DNA of 64,000 bases, taken from contig DASZUS010000079.1 in NCBI GenBank assembly GCA_035547515.1, positions 1 to 64,000 on the forward strand, given 5' to 3'. The position numbers and the translations under genes were made by a program. Shown here one piece after another: positions 40,201 to 48,401 of the stretch (the first letter of the stretch is position 1; each line of letters opens with the position of its first letter). The notes under the pieces were generated by a model. It did no database searches and had not been told where the DNA came from. It was given only the letters and a program-made list of their open reading frames with translations. This DNA comes from DASZTV01 sp035547515. Its GTDB lineage: Bacteria > Actinomycetota > Actinomycetes > JAFAQI01.

Positions 40201-41043
40201 TCACGAGAACACCACGGTCCGTGCGCCGTCGAGCAGCACACGATGCTCGAGGTGCCACCGGACCGCACGCGCCAGCGCCACACACTCGAGGTCGCGGCCG
40301 GTTGCGGCAAGCGCCGCCGGGTCCTGCTGATGCCCGACCCTGGCGATCTCCTGCTCGATGATCGGGCCCTCGTCGAGGCCGGCGGTCACGTAGTGCGCGG
40401 TCGCGCCGATCAGCTTCACGCCTCGCTCGTAGGCCTGCTCGTAGGGCCGCCCGCCGCGAAAGCTCGGCAGGAACGAGTGATGGATGTTGATGATCCGGCC
40501 CGGCAGCGCGGCGCAGAACTCGGCGGTGAGGATCTGCATGTAGCGCGCCAGCACCACGAGCTCGGTGCCGGTCGTCTCGACCAGCTCGAGGACCTGCCGC
40601 TCCTGCTCGGCTCGGTTGTCCGCACTCACGGGCAGGTGATGGAACGGCACGCCGTACGGCGCGGTCAGCGGCTCCAGGTCGCGATGGTTGGAGACGACCG
40701 CGGCAAGGTTGCACGGGAGGTACCCGCTGCGCCACCGGTAGAGCAGGTCGGCCAGGCAGTGGCCCTCGCGCGACACCATCACGACGACGTTGGGCCGGTC
40801 GTCGGACTCGTGCAGCTCCCACGTCATCGCGAACCGTTGGGCGACGTCCCCGAAGTCGGTCCGCAGCGACGACGACCCCACCGGAGCTTCGACGTGCACG
40901 CGCATGAAGAACGTGGAGGTACGCGGGCTGCCGTACTGCTGGGAGTCGAGGATGTTGCACTCGCGCTCCGCGAGGAACCCCGACACGGCGTGCACGATCC
41001 CCGGCCGGTCAGGGCACGACAGCGTCAAAACCAGCTCGCCCAC
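40201..41043 (-). CDS. purU: Formyltetrahydrofolate deformylase
   Basis: PurU hydrolyses 10-formyl-THF to THF and formate, balancing one-carbon pools and feeding purine synthesis through formate. An ACT domain (VLTLSCPDRPGIVHAVSGFL) is followed by the formyltransferase domain, with the catalytic Asn/His in INIHHSFLPSFRG and the Asp in AGLDEGPII. The length is 280 residues. The GTG start lies inside a 15-bp hairpin (41035-41068), which could control initiation. Confidence 0.94.
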   Translation of the reverse strand: MGELVLTLSCPDRPGIVHAVSGFLAERECNILDSQQYGSPRTSTFFMRVHVEAPVGSSSLRTDFGDVAQRFAMTWELHESDDRPNVVVMVSREGHCLADLLYRWRSGYLPCNLAAVVSNHRDLEPLTAPYGVPFHHLPVSADNRAEQERQVLELVETTGTELVVLARYMQILTAEFCAALPGRIINIHHSFLPSFRGGRPYEQAYERGVKLIGATAHYVTAGLDEGPIIEQEIARVGHQQDPAALAATGRDLECVALARAVRWHLEHRVLLDGARTVVFS

Positions 41044-41068
41044 ATGACAAGCGTGTCACGTGGGCGAG
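41035..41068. repeat. 15-bp hairpin across the purU start codon
   Basis: CTCGCCCACATGACA, loop AGCG, TGTCACGTGGGCGAG: 14 of 15 positions pair. On the minus strand the GTG start of purU lies in the 3' arm. It may be a regulatory stem or the terminator of the upstream yceI gene; there is no T-run. Confidence 0.6.
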
Positions 41069-41121
41069 CGAGTGGATCCGGCGAGCGACTTACTCGGCTT
41101 TGCGCCGTACTGCGGCTCTGC

Positions 41122-41685
41122 CTACTTGCGCCGCACTGCGGCGATGTCGAACTCGAGCTTCACCTTGTCGGAGACGACCATGCCGTCGGCAAGCGGAACG
41201 TTGAAGCTGACACCGAAGTCGTTGCGGTTGATCTGCGCCTTGCCTTCGAAGCCGAGCCGGAAGTTGCCCCACGGGTCGTCCGCCGCGCCGGTCAGCTCGA
41301 GACCGACCGTCACCGGCTTGGTGACGCCCTTCACGGTGAGGTCGCCGGTCATCTTGAAGTTCTCGTCGTCGATGCGCTCGGCCTTGGTGCTGACGAAGGT
41401 GATGGTCGGGTAGGTCTCGACCTCGAGAAAGTCGGAGTTGCGGACGTGGTCGTCACGCATCTGGTTGCCGGTGTCGATGCTCGCTGCCTGGATCTCGACC
41501 TTCGCGGTGCTCTTGCTGACGTCGTCGGCATCCACGTGGATCTCGCCGGTGAACTCCTTGAACGAGCCGCGCACGGTCGTGACCAGCGCGTGCTTGGCAG
41601 CAAACCCGATACGGGTGTGCGCCGGGTCGAAGTCGTAGTCGCCGCTCAGCGTCGTCGCGGTCGCCTCGCTGGTCTGGGTGGTCAT
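41122..41685 (-). CDS. YceI family lipid-binding protein
   Basis: This 187-residue YceI-like lipocalin-fold protein has TLSGDYDFDPAHTRIGFAAK, VRGSFKEFTGEIHVD and KITGDLTVKG-like motifs (KMTGDLTVKGVTKPVTV). YceI proteins bind isoprenoid lipids; this one has no signal peptide. ATG 41685 is preceded by GGAGG, so it is a normally led gene. It is divergent from a MarR regulator with two shared operator palindromes. Confidence 0.92.
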   Translation of the reverse strand: MTTQTSEATATTLSGDYDFDPAHTRIGFAAKHALVTTVRGSFKEFTGEIHVDADDVSKSTAKVEIQAASIDTGNQMRDDHVRNSDFLEVETYPTITFVSTKAERIDDENFKMTGDLTVKGVTKPVTVGLELTGAADDPWGNFRLGFEGKAQINRNDFGVSFNVPLADGMVVSDKVKLEFDIAAVRRK

Positions 41686-41712
41686 GTCGCCTCCGTGGTC
41701 TGATGTGCTTAC

Positions 41713-41724
41713 TTGCACCTGCAA
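41713..41724. promoter_or_regulatory. MarR-type operator, site A
   Basis: TTGCA-CC-TGCAA is a perfect palindrome just downstream of the predicted yceI -10 (minus TAGGGT, 41733-41728), covering the expected transcription start of yceI. Confidence 0.7.
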
Positions 41725-41744
41725 CAAACCCTAGTGGCAGTTTA

Positions 41745-41756
41745 TTGCAAGCGCAA
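41745..41756. promoter_or_regulatory. MarR-type operator, site B, with -35 of yceI
   Basis: TTGC-AAGC-GCAA fits the consensus TTGCANNNGCAA shared with site A, whose centre is 32 bp away, about three helical turns. Its minus-strand half TTGCGC (41756-41751) lies 17 bp from TAGGGT and serves as the yceI -35; it also covers the -35 zone of the marR gene. Confidence 0.7.
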
Positions 41757-41774
41757 GTATCCGCTGGAAAGCCG

Positions 41775-41780
41775 TATCCT
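41775..41780 (+). promoter_or_regulatory. -10 element of the leaderless marR gene
   Basis: TATCCT ends six bases before ATG 41787, and no ribosome site intervenes. This selects the start among several in-frame codons. Confidence 0.55.
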
Positions 41781-41786
41781 GTTCAC

Positions 41787-42305
41787 ATGGCCAAGCCAGC
41801 CGTGCGCCCGCTCGATGAGCGGGAGATGAGCGCCTGGCATGCCCTGATCCGCGCCCACAGCAAGATCATTCGCCGGCTGGAGAGCGAGCTGGAAAGCGAG
41901 CACCAGCTGACGCTGCCCGCCTACGAAGTCCTCGCTCACCTGTCGATGGCGCCTGAGTCCCGGCTGCGGATGAGCGAGCTCGCCGTCCACGCGGTGCTGA
42001 CGCCGAGCGGCTTGACCCGGGTGATCGACAAGCTGTCGCGGGAGGGCCTGGTGGCGCGTGACCGCTGCAGCGGCGACGCGCGAGTGGTGTACGCGGTACT
42101 CACCCCCCAGGGCAGGGCCCGGCTGGAGGCGGCGTACCCGACGCATCTTCGCGGCGTACGTGAGCACTTCATCGACCAGCTCTCGCCGCAGCAGCGCGAT
42201 GCGGTGGCTGAGGCGCTGAACGTCTTGCTGCAGTCGTGCCCCACGGAGATCGCGGCGGCTGTCGAGGAGTGCGAGGCGGCGCTCGCCGCCGAGTCCGGCC
42301 GGTGA
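41787..42305 (+). CDS. MarR family transcriptional regulator
   Basis: This 172-residue winged-helix regulator has the MarR core: LTLPAYEVLAHLSMAPESRL, MSELAVHAVLTPSGLTRVID and the wing VARDRCSGDARVVYAVLTPQG. It probably represses yceI and itself through the two TTGCANNNGCAA palindromes upstream. MarR proteins usually respond to phenolic or oxidative signals. The stop overlaps the argA-like gene (GTGA), so both are one transcript. Confidence 0.92.
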   Translation: MAKPAVRPLDEREMSAWHALIRAHSKIIRRLESELESEHQLTLPAYEVLAHLSMAPESRLRMSELAVHAVLTPSGLTRVIDKLSREGLVARDRCSGDARVVYAVLTPQGRARLEAAYPTHLRGVREHFIDQLSPQQRDAVAEALNVLLQSCPTEIAAAVEECEAALAAESGR

Positions 42306-42799
42306 CCGTCACGGTCCGCGGGGCCCGTACGTCGGACGTCCCGTCGATCCGGCGCTTCCTCGACTTCTACGCTCCGAAGCGGATCCTGCTCGACAAGGCG
42401 ACGGTCACGCTCTACGAGGACGTGCAGGAGTTCGTCGTCGCGGAGCTCGACGGGCAGGTCGTCGGCTGCGGCGCGCTGCACGTGCTCTGGGCCGATCTCG
42501 CGGAGGTTCGCACGGTCGCCGTCGACCCCGCCTGCCAGCGCTCCGGCATCGGCCACCACCTGCTCGAAGCGTTGATCGCCCGGGCCCGCAACCTCGGCGT
42601 GCAGCGGATCTACTGCCTGACCTTCGAGGTCGAGTTCTTCGCCTCCCACGGCTTCACGCCGATCGAAGGGGCGCCGGTCGCACCCGAGGTCTACGAGGAG
42701 CTGCTGCGCTCGTACGACGAAGGTGTCGCGGAGTTCCTGGATCTCGAACGGGTGAAGCCGAACACGCTCGGCAACACGAGGATGCTGCTCGAGCTCTAG
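42302..42799 (+). CDS. argA: Amino-acid N-acetyltransferase (N-acetylglutamate synthase, GNAT type)
   Basis: This 165-residue protein resembles the short actinobacterial N-acetylglutamate synthase. RGARTSDVPSIRRFLDFYAP, LYEDVQEFVVAELDGQVVGC and the acetyl-CoA loop CQRSGIGHHLLEALI are characteristic. It would start arginine synthesis by acetylating glutamate. Its GTG overlaps the marR stop, so an arginine gene appears to be co-transcribed with a MarR regulator, which is unusual. Confidence 0.82.
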   Translation: MTVTVRGARTSDVPSIRRFLDFYAPKRILLDKATVTLYEDVQEFVVAELDGQVVGCGALHVLWADLAEVRTVAVDPACQRSGIGHHLLEALIARARNLGVQRIYCLTFEVEFFASHGFTPIEGAPVAPEVYEELLRSYDEGVAEFLDLERVKPNTLGNTRMLLEL

Positions 42800-42809
42800 C
42801 GGCCGCCCG

Positions 42810-43526
42810 TCAGAGAACGCTCATCGCCCAGAACGCCTCGGCGTAGCTGCCGTCCGGCATGCCCGCCTGCTTCGCGTTCCCGCCGTTCCAGAAATGCAGG
42901 ATGTTGTGCAGGTCCTCGGCGCTGGAGATCTGGCTCTCGTGGCGCAGCAGCGCCTTCTTCTTCCGCTCGAACTGGCTGGTGATGTCGACGTAGTGGTTCG
43001 CGTTCGTCGGCGCGGTGAGCCAGACCTCGCTGACCGTCCAGGCCTCCAGGTCGCCGATCGTCTCGGCGAAGGTGAACGGGTTGCGCGAGTCCGGATACAC
43101 GGCGCACATCGTCGCCTCGGCGGCGGCGAGGTGGTCCGGGTGACTGGCGTAGATCCGCTCCCAGTTGCGGTCAGGTGACTGGCAGACCACGCGTTGCGGG
43201 CGCACCTCGCGGATCACCCGCGAGATCGCGCAGCGCAGCTCGAGGGATACCTCGAGCCGGCCGTCCGGGAAGCCGAGGAAGCGCAGGTCGCTGACGCCGA
43301 CCTCGGCCGCGGCGGCACGCTGCTCGCGCTCGCGAATGCCGGCGATCTGCTCGCGCGGCACGCTCGGGTCGAAGCCACCGGCATCACCGCTGGTGACCAT
43401 GCAGTAGCTGACCGCAATGCCGGCGTCGGTCCACTGGGCGATGGTGCCGGCGAGGCCGAAGTCGACGTCGTCCGGGTGGGCCATCACGCAAAGGACTCGT
43501 TCGATCTCGCTGTCGTCCATCACCAC
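42810..43526 (-). CDS. PIG-L family deacetylase
   Basis: This 238-residue zinc-dependent deacetylase has the metal motif VMAHPDDVDFGLAG and a third ligand in SHPDHLAAAE. Related proteins include MshB and Mca of mycothiol metabolism; the exact substrate is uncertain. GTG 43526 is chosen among GTG-GTG-ATG because the minus TAGCCT (43539-43534) ends seven bases before it. The TA of that hexamer is also the stop codon of the upstream DUF3099 gene. Confidence 0.87.
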   Translation of the reverse strand: MVMDDSEIERVLCVMAHPDDVDFGLAGTIAQWTDAGIAVSYCMVTSGDAGGFDPSVPREQIAGIREREQRAAAAEVGVSDLRFLGFPDGRLEVSLELRCAISRVIREVRPQRVVCQSPDRNWERIYASHPDHLAAAEATMCAVYPDSRNPFTFAETIGDLEAWTVSEVWLTAPTNANHYVDITSQFERKKKALLRHESQISSAEDLHNILHFWNGGNAKQAGMPDGSYAEAFWAMSVL

Positions 43527-43536
43527 CCGGGCGAGG

Positions 43537-43743
43537 CTAGTCGGCGCCGGAGTCCCACTCGTGACCGGACTCCCGGCCGCCGTTGGCGACGATGGCCGCG
43601 AGCGGCGGGATGCCGAGAGCGACCGCGGACATCACGATCGCGGCCGTCGTCGAGACCAGCCAGACCCAGCTCCATGCCATGACGATTAGGAACAGGCACG
43701 TCCCCATCAACACGAGGTAAGGACGCTTGCCGGGCACGTCCAT
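43537..43743 (-). CDS. DUF3099 family small membrane protein
   Basis: This 68-residue protein has two membrane helices (YLVLMGTCLFLIVMAWSWVW and STTAAIVMSAVALGIPPLAA) and ends VANGGRESGHEWDSG, close to the DUF3099 pattern PxxAxxxANxGRE. The function is unknown. It lies 10 bases upstream of the PIG-L gene on the same strand, with a weak GGGA ribosome site. Confidence 0.7.
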   Translation of the reverse strand: MDVPGKRPYLVLMGTCLFLIVMAWSWVWLVSTTAAIVMSAVALGIPPLAAIVANGGRESGHEWDSGAD

Positions 43744-43765
43744 GACGTTCCCACTTCGTGCGGCG

Positions 43766-45070
43766 CTACGGCCCGAGGCGGTAGTCGTGCGGATCTACTC
43801 GCAGCGTCTGGCCGGCCGGGCTGGTCCAGGTGACCGAGCCGTCGGCGTCCTTGCGGTAGGTCCATCCCGCGTGGGTCTTCGCCCGGTGCCACCTTCGGGC
43901 GAGCGGCGTGACGTTCCATGGATCGGTCGCGCCGCCCTGGTCATAGGGGACGTTGTGGTCCATGTCGCAGCCCGCGGCCGGGACGGCGGAGTGGGGCGAG
44001 GCGCTATGGCGGTGCAGTGCGATCAGGTGATCCGCAAGGGGCGGCGGGACGACGTACGACGAGCGGCCGTAGTGCAGCACGTGTCCGTCGTCCGGGTCGG
44101 TGAGGAGCCGCCGGATCGGTGAACCTTCGGCGAGCAGGTGCAGTGCAGCCTCCGCCGGGATGAAGCCGTAGCCCGGGATCTCCGCCGGGTGGCTCGCCAG
44201 GCCGAACATCGCGGGTGCGTCCATGCAGACGTTGAGGGCGATCGCCCGGCCGTGGCGGCGGGGAGCATCCGGTGCGACGAGAAACTGCTCGGCCCAGGAC
44301 GCGAGACCAGCCAGCTTGCGCTGGGCGGCGGTCCCGCCCTGCGCCGACTTGGTCACGTCGGAGAAGGCGTGCAACGCAGTGTCGACTAGTGCCGTCATCT
44401 CGAGCGGCCCGCGAACGTAGAGCTCTCCCGCGCCGTCACCAAGGTCTCGGTGCTCGACGACCGCCTCCCGTCGCGCGGTCTTGGCTCGCGGGGTGAACTC
44501 CGGGTCGAGGCGGGCCAGCCACCGCCGCAGACTCGCCTTGAACAGCGTGACGTCCTGCCGGTACGCATAGCGCAGCAGGTTGGCCTCGATCTGCTGTGCG
44601 ATCTCGTCGCCGAGGTGGGCGACCCCCTCACTGAGGACACGCGCCTGGGCGAGCGTGATCAAGCCGAAGGTCATCGCTCGATGGGTCGCACACAGCCGGC
44701 CAGCAATGTCGCGGGCAAAGGCAACCTGGCGGTCCGCGGCGTGGATGCTGCACCGCGAAGCCACCGATACCTCGTGCTTTCCCCAATCCTCGCGCGGGTC
44801 TTCGGGCGCCGGTCCCGCCACGGCAGCGGTGTAGCGAGCCCGCATCGCCTCGGCGTGCGCGACGATGCCGGCAAGCTGCGCGAGCGCGGACACGCGAGCT
44901 GACTCGGACAGCCCTTCGGGGCTTGCCCCGGCAAGCAGGTTCAACGCGGCGCCGCACGGCCCCAGCCGTTCGGCCATCAGCACCGGCCAGTCGGGCGTCT
45001 CGCCATCGGGCCCGCCCCCGCCCGCCGCTCCGTCGTCGGCTGGGTCCACGAGCGCCGCATGGTCGAACAC
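43766..45070 (-). CDS. 13E12/DUF222-type HNH endonuclease-like protein, SOS-controlled
   Basis: This 434-residue protein has a long helical DUF222 region and a C-terminal HNH domain (CDMDHNVPYDQGGATDPWN, HRAKTHAGW). The Cys before DMDH is kept, but the usual LCRxHH site reads LARRWH, so zinc binding may be altered. It resembles the 13E12 repeat family of mycobacteria. GTG 45070 follows a minus TACTAT (45083-45078) by seven bases and lies inside a perfect LexA box; GTG 45088 is an alternative that would precede the -10. Confidence 0.85.
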   Translation of the reverse strand: MFDHAALVDPADDGAAGGGGPDGETPDWPVLMAERLGPCGAALNLLAGASPEGLSESARVSALAQLAGIVAHAEAMRARYTAAVAGPAPEDPREDWGKHEVSVASRCSIHAADRQVAFARDIAGRLCATHRAMTFGLITLAQARVLSEGVAHLGDEIAQQIEANLLRYAYRQDVTLFKASLRRWLARLDPEFTPRAKTARREAVVEHRDLGDGAGELYVRGPLEMTALVDTALHAFSDVTKSAQGGTAAQRKLAGLASWAEQFLVAPDAPRRHGRAIALNVCMDAPAMFGLASHPAEIPGYGFIPAEAALHLLAEGSPIRRLLTDPDDGHVLHYGRSSYVVPPPLADHLIALHRHSASPHSAVPAAGCDMDHNVPYDQGGATDPWNVTPLARRWHRAKTHAGWTYRKDADGSVTWTSPAGQTLRVDPHDYRLGP

Positions 45071-45078
45071 GTGTTCGA
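45063..45078. promoter_or_regulatory. LexA SOS box
   Basis: TCGAACACGTGTTCGA is a perfect 16-bp palindrome matching the actinobacterial SOS consensus TCGAAC-N4-GTTCGA. It begins at the last base of the HNH gene's -10 and covers its start codon. It also lies 97 bp upstream of pcrA. Confidence 0.93.
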
Positions 45079-45174
45079 TAGTATGCACGCACTACGACAG
45101 GATCGGCTGTCAGGATCGGCGATGAGAACAGGCGGCGGATGAACCGGCTCACCGGACATACCCTCGACGGGCCG

Positions 45175-47439
45175 ATGACCACGCTGTTCGACGACGAGCT
45201 TCCCGAGCCGGACCGCGAGCCGGAGCGGCCCGCCCGACAGCGCTTCGATCCCGAGACCTTCCTCGAGGGCCTCAACCCGCAGCAGCGGCAGGCGGTCGTC
45301 CACGAAGGCGGCCCGCTGCTCATCGTCGCCGGCGCCGGGTCCGGCAAGACCCGCGTGCTCACCCACCGGATCGCGTGGCTGCTCGGCGAGCGGCACGTCC
45401 AGCCGGGGCAGGTCCTCGCGATCACGTTCACCAACAAAGCCGCCGGCGAGATGAAGGAGCGCGTCGCCAGCCTCGTCGGGCCGCGGGCTCGGGCGATGTG
45501 GGTGTCGACGTTCCACTCCGCGTGCGTGCGGATCATGCGCGCCGAGGGAAAGCGGCTCGGTTACACCAGCAGCTTTTCGATCTACGACCAGGACGACTCC
45601 CGCCGGTTGATGGCAACGGTCGTCCGCGACCTCGACCTGGACCCGAAGCGATTCCCGGCTCGCTCGATCGCCGCGCAGGTCAGCAACCTCAAGAACGAGC
45701 TGATCGACTTCGAGGACGCCAAGGCGCGCGCGACCAACCACATCGAGCGCACGACAGCCGAGGCCTATGAGCGCTACCAGGACCGGCTGCGCCGCGCCAA
45801 CGCACTGGACTTCGACGACCTGATCATGACGACGGTCTCGCTCCTGCAGCTCTTCCCTGACGTCGCAGAGCACTACCGGCGCCGGTTCCGTCATGTCCTG
45901 GTCGACGAGTACCAGGACACCAACCACGCGCAGTACGTCTTGGTGCGCGAGCTCGTCGGGTACGGCGAGGACGCCGCCGAGCTGTGCGTCGTCGGCGATG
46001 CCGACCAGTCGGTCTACGCATTTCGCGGCGCGACGATCCGCAACATCTTGCAGTTCGAGGAGGACTATCCGTCTGCGACGGTGATCCTGCTCGAGCAGAA
46101 CTACCGCTCGACGCAGACCATCCTTTCCGCCGCCAACGCGGTCATCTCCCGCAACCCCGGCCGCAAGCCGAAGCGGCTGTGGTCCGACGCCGGCGCCGGG
46201 GAGAAGATCGGCGGCTACGTCGCGGACAACGAGCACGACGAGGCGGCGTACGTCGCCCGCGAGATCGACCGGCTGCACGACGAGCACGGCGTACGCGCCT
46301 GCGACGTCGCGGTGTTCTACCGGACCAACGCGCAGAGCCGCGTCTTCGAAGAGGTCTTCATCCGGGTCGGGCTGCCGTACAAGGTCGTCGGGGGAGTTCG
46401 CTTCTACGAGCGGCGCGAGGTGCGCGACGCCCTGGCGTACCTGCGGGCGATCGTCAACCCGAACGACACGGTGTCCCTGCGCCGCATCATCAACGTCCCG
46501 AAGCGAGGCATCGGTGATCGCGCGGAGGCGGCGATCGAGAGCTTCGCGGAGCGCGAGCGGACGACGTTCGCCGACGCGATGCACCGGGTCGACGAGATCT
46601 CCGACCTGGTGCCGCGCTCGGTCAACGCGATCAAGGGGTTCGTCGAGCTGTACGACGAGCTCGCCGCGATGACGGAGGACAGCGCCGGCGACATCCTCGA
46701 GGCGGTCCTGGACAAGTCGGGCTACCTCGCGGAGCTTCGTGCCAGCGCCGACCCGCAGGACGAGGGCCGCATCGAGAACCTCGAGGAGCTCGTGTCCGTC
46801 GCCCGCGAGTTCGAGCAGACTCGGCCCGAGGGGACGCTCGTCGACTTCCTCGAGCAGGTCGCGCTTGTCGCGGACGCCGACCAGGTCCCCAGCGACGACG
46901 GCTCCGAGGGCGTCGTCACGCTGATGACGCTGCACACCGCGAAGGGCCTGGAGTTCCCGGTGGTGTTCATGACCGGGATGGAAGACGGGGTCTTCCCGCA
47001 CATGCGCTCGCTCGGTGATCCGAAGGAGCTCGAGGAGGAGCGTCGGCTCGCCTACGTCGGCATCACGCGCGCCGAGAAGCGGCTGTATCTCAGCCGGGCG
47101 AACGTCCGCTCGGCATGGGGCGCGCCCGAGTACTACCCGCCGTCGCGATTCCTCGACGACATACCGCCGGAGCTCATCGAGTGGCAGGGCGCGACTCAAG
47201 TCCGTACGACGCAGCACGTCGTGGCCCGGGCGCACCGGGGCGGACGGAGTGCGGGCACCGGCCTGCGGCCGGTTCCCTCGTTGTCACCGGGCGACCGGGT
47301 GACGCACGACGCGTTCGGGTTGGGCACCGTCGTCGCGGTACGCGGCGCAGAGTCATCGGCCGAGGCGGAGGTCGACTTCGGCGACCAGGTCGGCCGCAAG
47401 CGCCTGCTGCTTCGCTACGCACCGCTGGAGAAGATCTGA
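45175..47439 (+). CDS. pcrA: ATP-dependent DNA helicase PcrA/UvrD
   Basis: This superfamily 1A 3'-5' helicase acts in DNA repair and replication-fork clearing. Walker A VAGAGSGKTR is at residues 51-60, motif Ia FTNKAAGEMKER, motif II LVDEYQDTNHAQY, motif III GDADQSVYAFRGA, and motif V/VI TLHTAKGLEFPVVF and YVGITRAEKRLYL. A Tudor-like RNAP-binding C-terminus is suggested by LSPGDRVTHDAFGLGTV. ATG 45175 (754 residues) begins MTTLFDD like other actinobacterial PcrA; TACCCT at 45159-45164 lies 10 bases upstream. ATG 45139 is possible. Confidence 0.95.
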   Translation: MTTLFDDELPEPDREPERPARQRFDPETFLEGLNPQQRQAVVHEGGPLLIVAGAGSGKTRVLTHRIAWLLGERHVQPGQVLAITFTNKAAGEMKERVASLVGPRARAMWVSTFHSACVRIMRAEGKRLGYTSSFSIYDQDDSRRLMATVVRDLDLDPKRFPARSIAAQVSNLKNELIDFEDAKARATNHIERTTAEAYERYQDRLRRANALDFDDLIMTTVSLLQLFPDVAEHYRRRFRHVLVDEYQDTNHAQYVLVRELVGYGEDAAELCVVGDADQSVYAFRGATIRNILQFEEDYPSATVILLEQNYRSTQTILSAANAVISRNPGRKPKRLWSDAGAGEKIGGYVADNEHDEAAYVAREIDRLHDEHGVRACDVAVFYRTNAQSRVFEEVFIRVGLPYKVVGGVRFYERREVRDALAYLRAIVNPNDTVSLRRIINVPKRGIGDRAEAAIESFAERERTTFADAMHRVDEISDLVPRSVNAIKGFVELYDELAAMTEDSAGDILEAVLDKSGYLAELRASADPQDEGRIENLEELVSVAREFEQTRPEGTLVDFLEQVALVADADQVPSDDGSEGVVTLMTLHTAKGLEFPVVFMTGMEDGVFPHMRSLGDPKELEEERRLAYVGITRAEKRLYLSRANVRSAWGAPEYYPPSRFLDDIPPELIEWQGATQVRTTQHVVARAHRGGRSAGTGLRPVPSLSPGDRVTHDAFGLGTVVAVRGAESSAEAEVDFGDQVGRKRLLLRYAPLEKI

Positions 47440-47507
47440 ACGACTCCTCAGGTACGACTCGTAGATCCCGTTAACCTGGCATCAACAAGTCGACCGGAAG
47501 GGTTGTC

Positions 47508-48401
47508 GTGGGACGCGAGACCAACAAGCAGCGGCGCGAGCGGCAGGCGATGTCTGCCCGCGAGAAGGCGGCGTCCGCGCGCGCGGCGCAGGCCCGGATC
47601 GACCAGCGCCGCCGCGCGAGGACGATCCTGAGCTCGGTCGCCGCCGCCGGCGTCGTGATCGCGGTGATTGTGGTCTTGGTGATCGTCAACCAGGGCAAGG
47701 TCAAGAACAACCCGAACGGCGACCCGACCTCCGCCTCGCCGCAGATCGTCAGCGATGTCACCGGCATTCAGGATGCGACGTACAACGCCGTCGGGCAGGG
47801 AAGTGCGAACCTCGACGCCGTCAAGGCGATTCACGACTCGCCGCTGACCGAGAACGGCAAGCCGGAGGTGCTGTTCATTGGCGCCGAGTTCTGCCCTTAC
47901 TGTGCTGCCGAGCGGTGGTCACTGATCAACGCGTTGTCGCGGTTCGGGACCTTCTCGAATCTCGACCAGGTGCGGTCGGCGACGGATGACGGCAACGTCG
48001 CGACGTTCTCGTTCCGGAAGTCGTCGTACTCGAGCAAGTACCTCTCGTTCCGCGCGGTCGAGGACGAGGACCGATCCGAGCAGCCACTCATGTCGCCGAC
48101 AAGTGCGGAGAAGACGATCTGGCTGAAGTACACCCAGCAAGGAAGTTTCCCGTTCCTCGACTACGGCGGGAAGTACGTGCAGACCCAGGTCGGTTATGCG
48201 TTCCAGGATCTGTCCGGCTTGAACTGGACGCAGATCACCGATGACTTGAAGAACCCGTCGAGCACGGTCGCCAAGGACATTATCGGCGAGGCAAATGTCG
48301 ACACCAAACTGATCTGCTCGATCCTTGACGACCCCTCTTCGGCGCCGGCCTGCAGTGCTTCGGGCCTATCGGCGATCAGCCTTCCGACCGCAAGTGCCTG
48401 A
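47508..48401 (+). CDS. DUF929 family membrane-anchored thioredoxin-like protein
   Basis: This 297-residue protein has a long basic N-terminus, one membrane helix (ILSSVAAAGVVIAVIVVLVI, residues 40-60) and an extracytoplasmic domain with the CxxC motif in FIGAEFCPYCAAERW. DUF929 proteins resemble thiol oxidoreductases. A GGAAGG ribosome site precedes the GTG, and TAACCT at 47472-47477 may be the -10. It overlaps the VKOR gene by 8 bases, so the two form a disulfide-forming pair. Confidence 0.87.
   Translation: MGRETNKQRRERQAMSAREKAASARAAQARIDQRRRARTILSSVAAAGVVIAVIVVLVIVNQGKVKNNPNGDPTSASPQIVSDVTGIQDATYNAVGQGSANLDAVKAIHDSPLTENGKPEVLFIGAEFCPYCAAERWSLINALSRFGTFSNLDQVRSATDDGNVATFSFRKSSYSSKYLSFRAVEDEDRSEQPLMSPTSAEKTIWLKYTQQGSFPFLDYGGKYVQTQVGYAFQDLSGLNWTQITDDLKNPSSTVAKDIIGEANVDTKLICSILDDPSSAPACSASGLSAISLPTASA

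Noticed and set aside
44977..47235. 752-codon minus-strand open frame
   Set aside because: It is antisense to pcrA, whose helicase motifs are complete.
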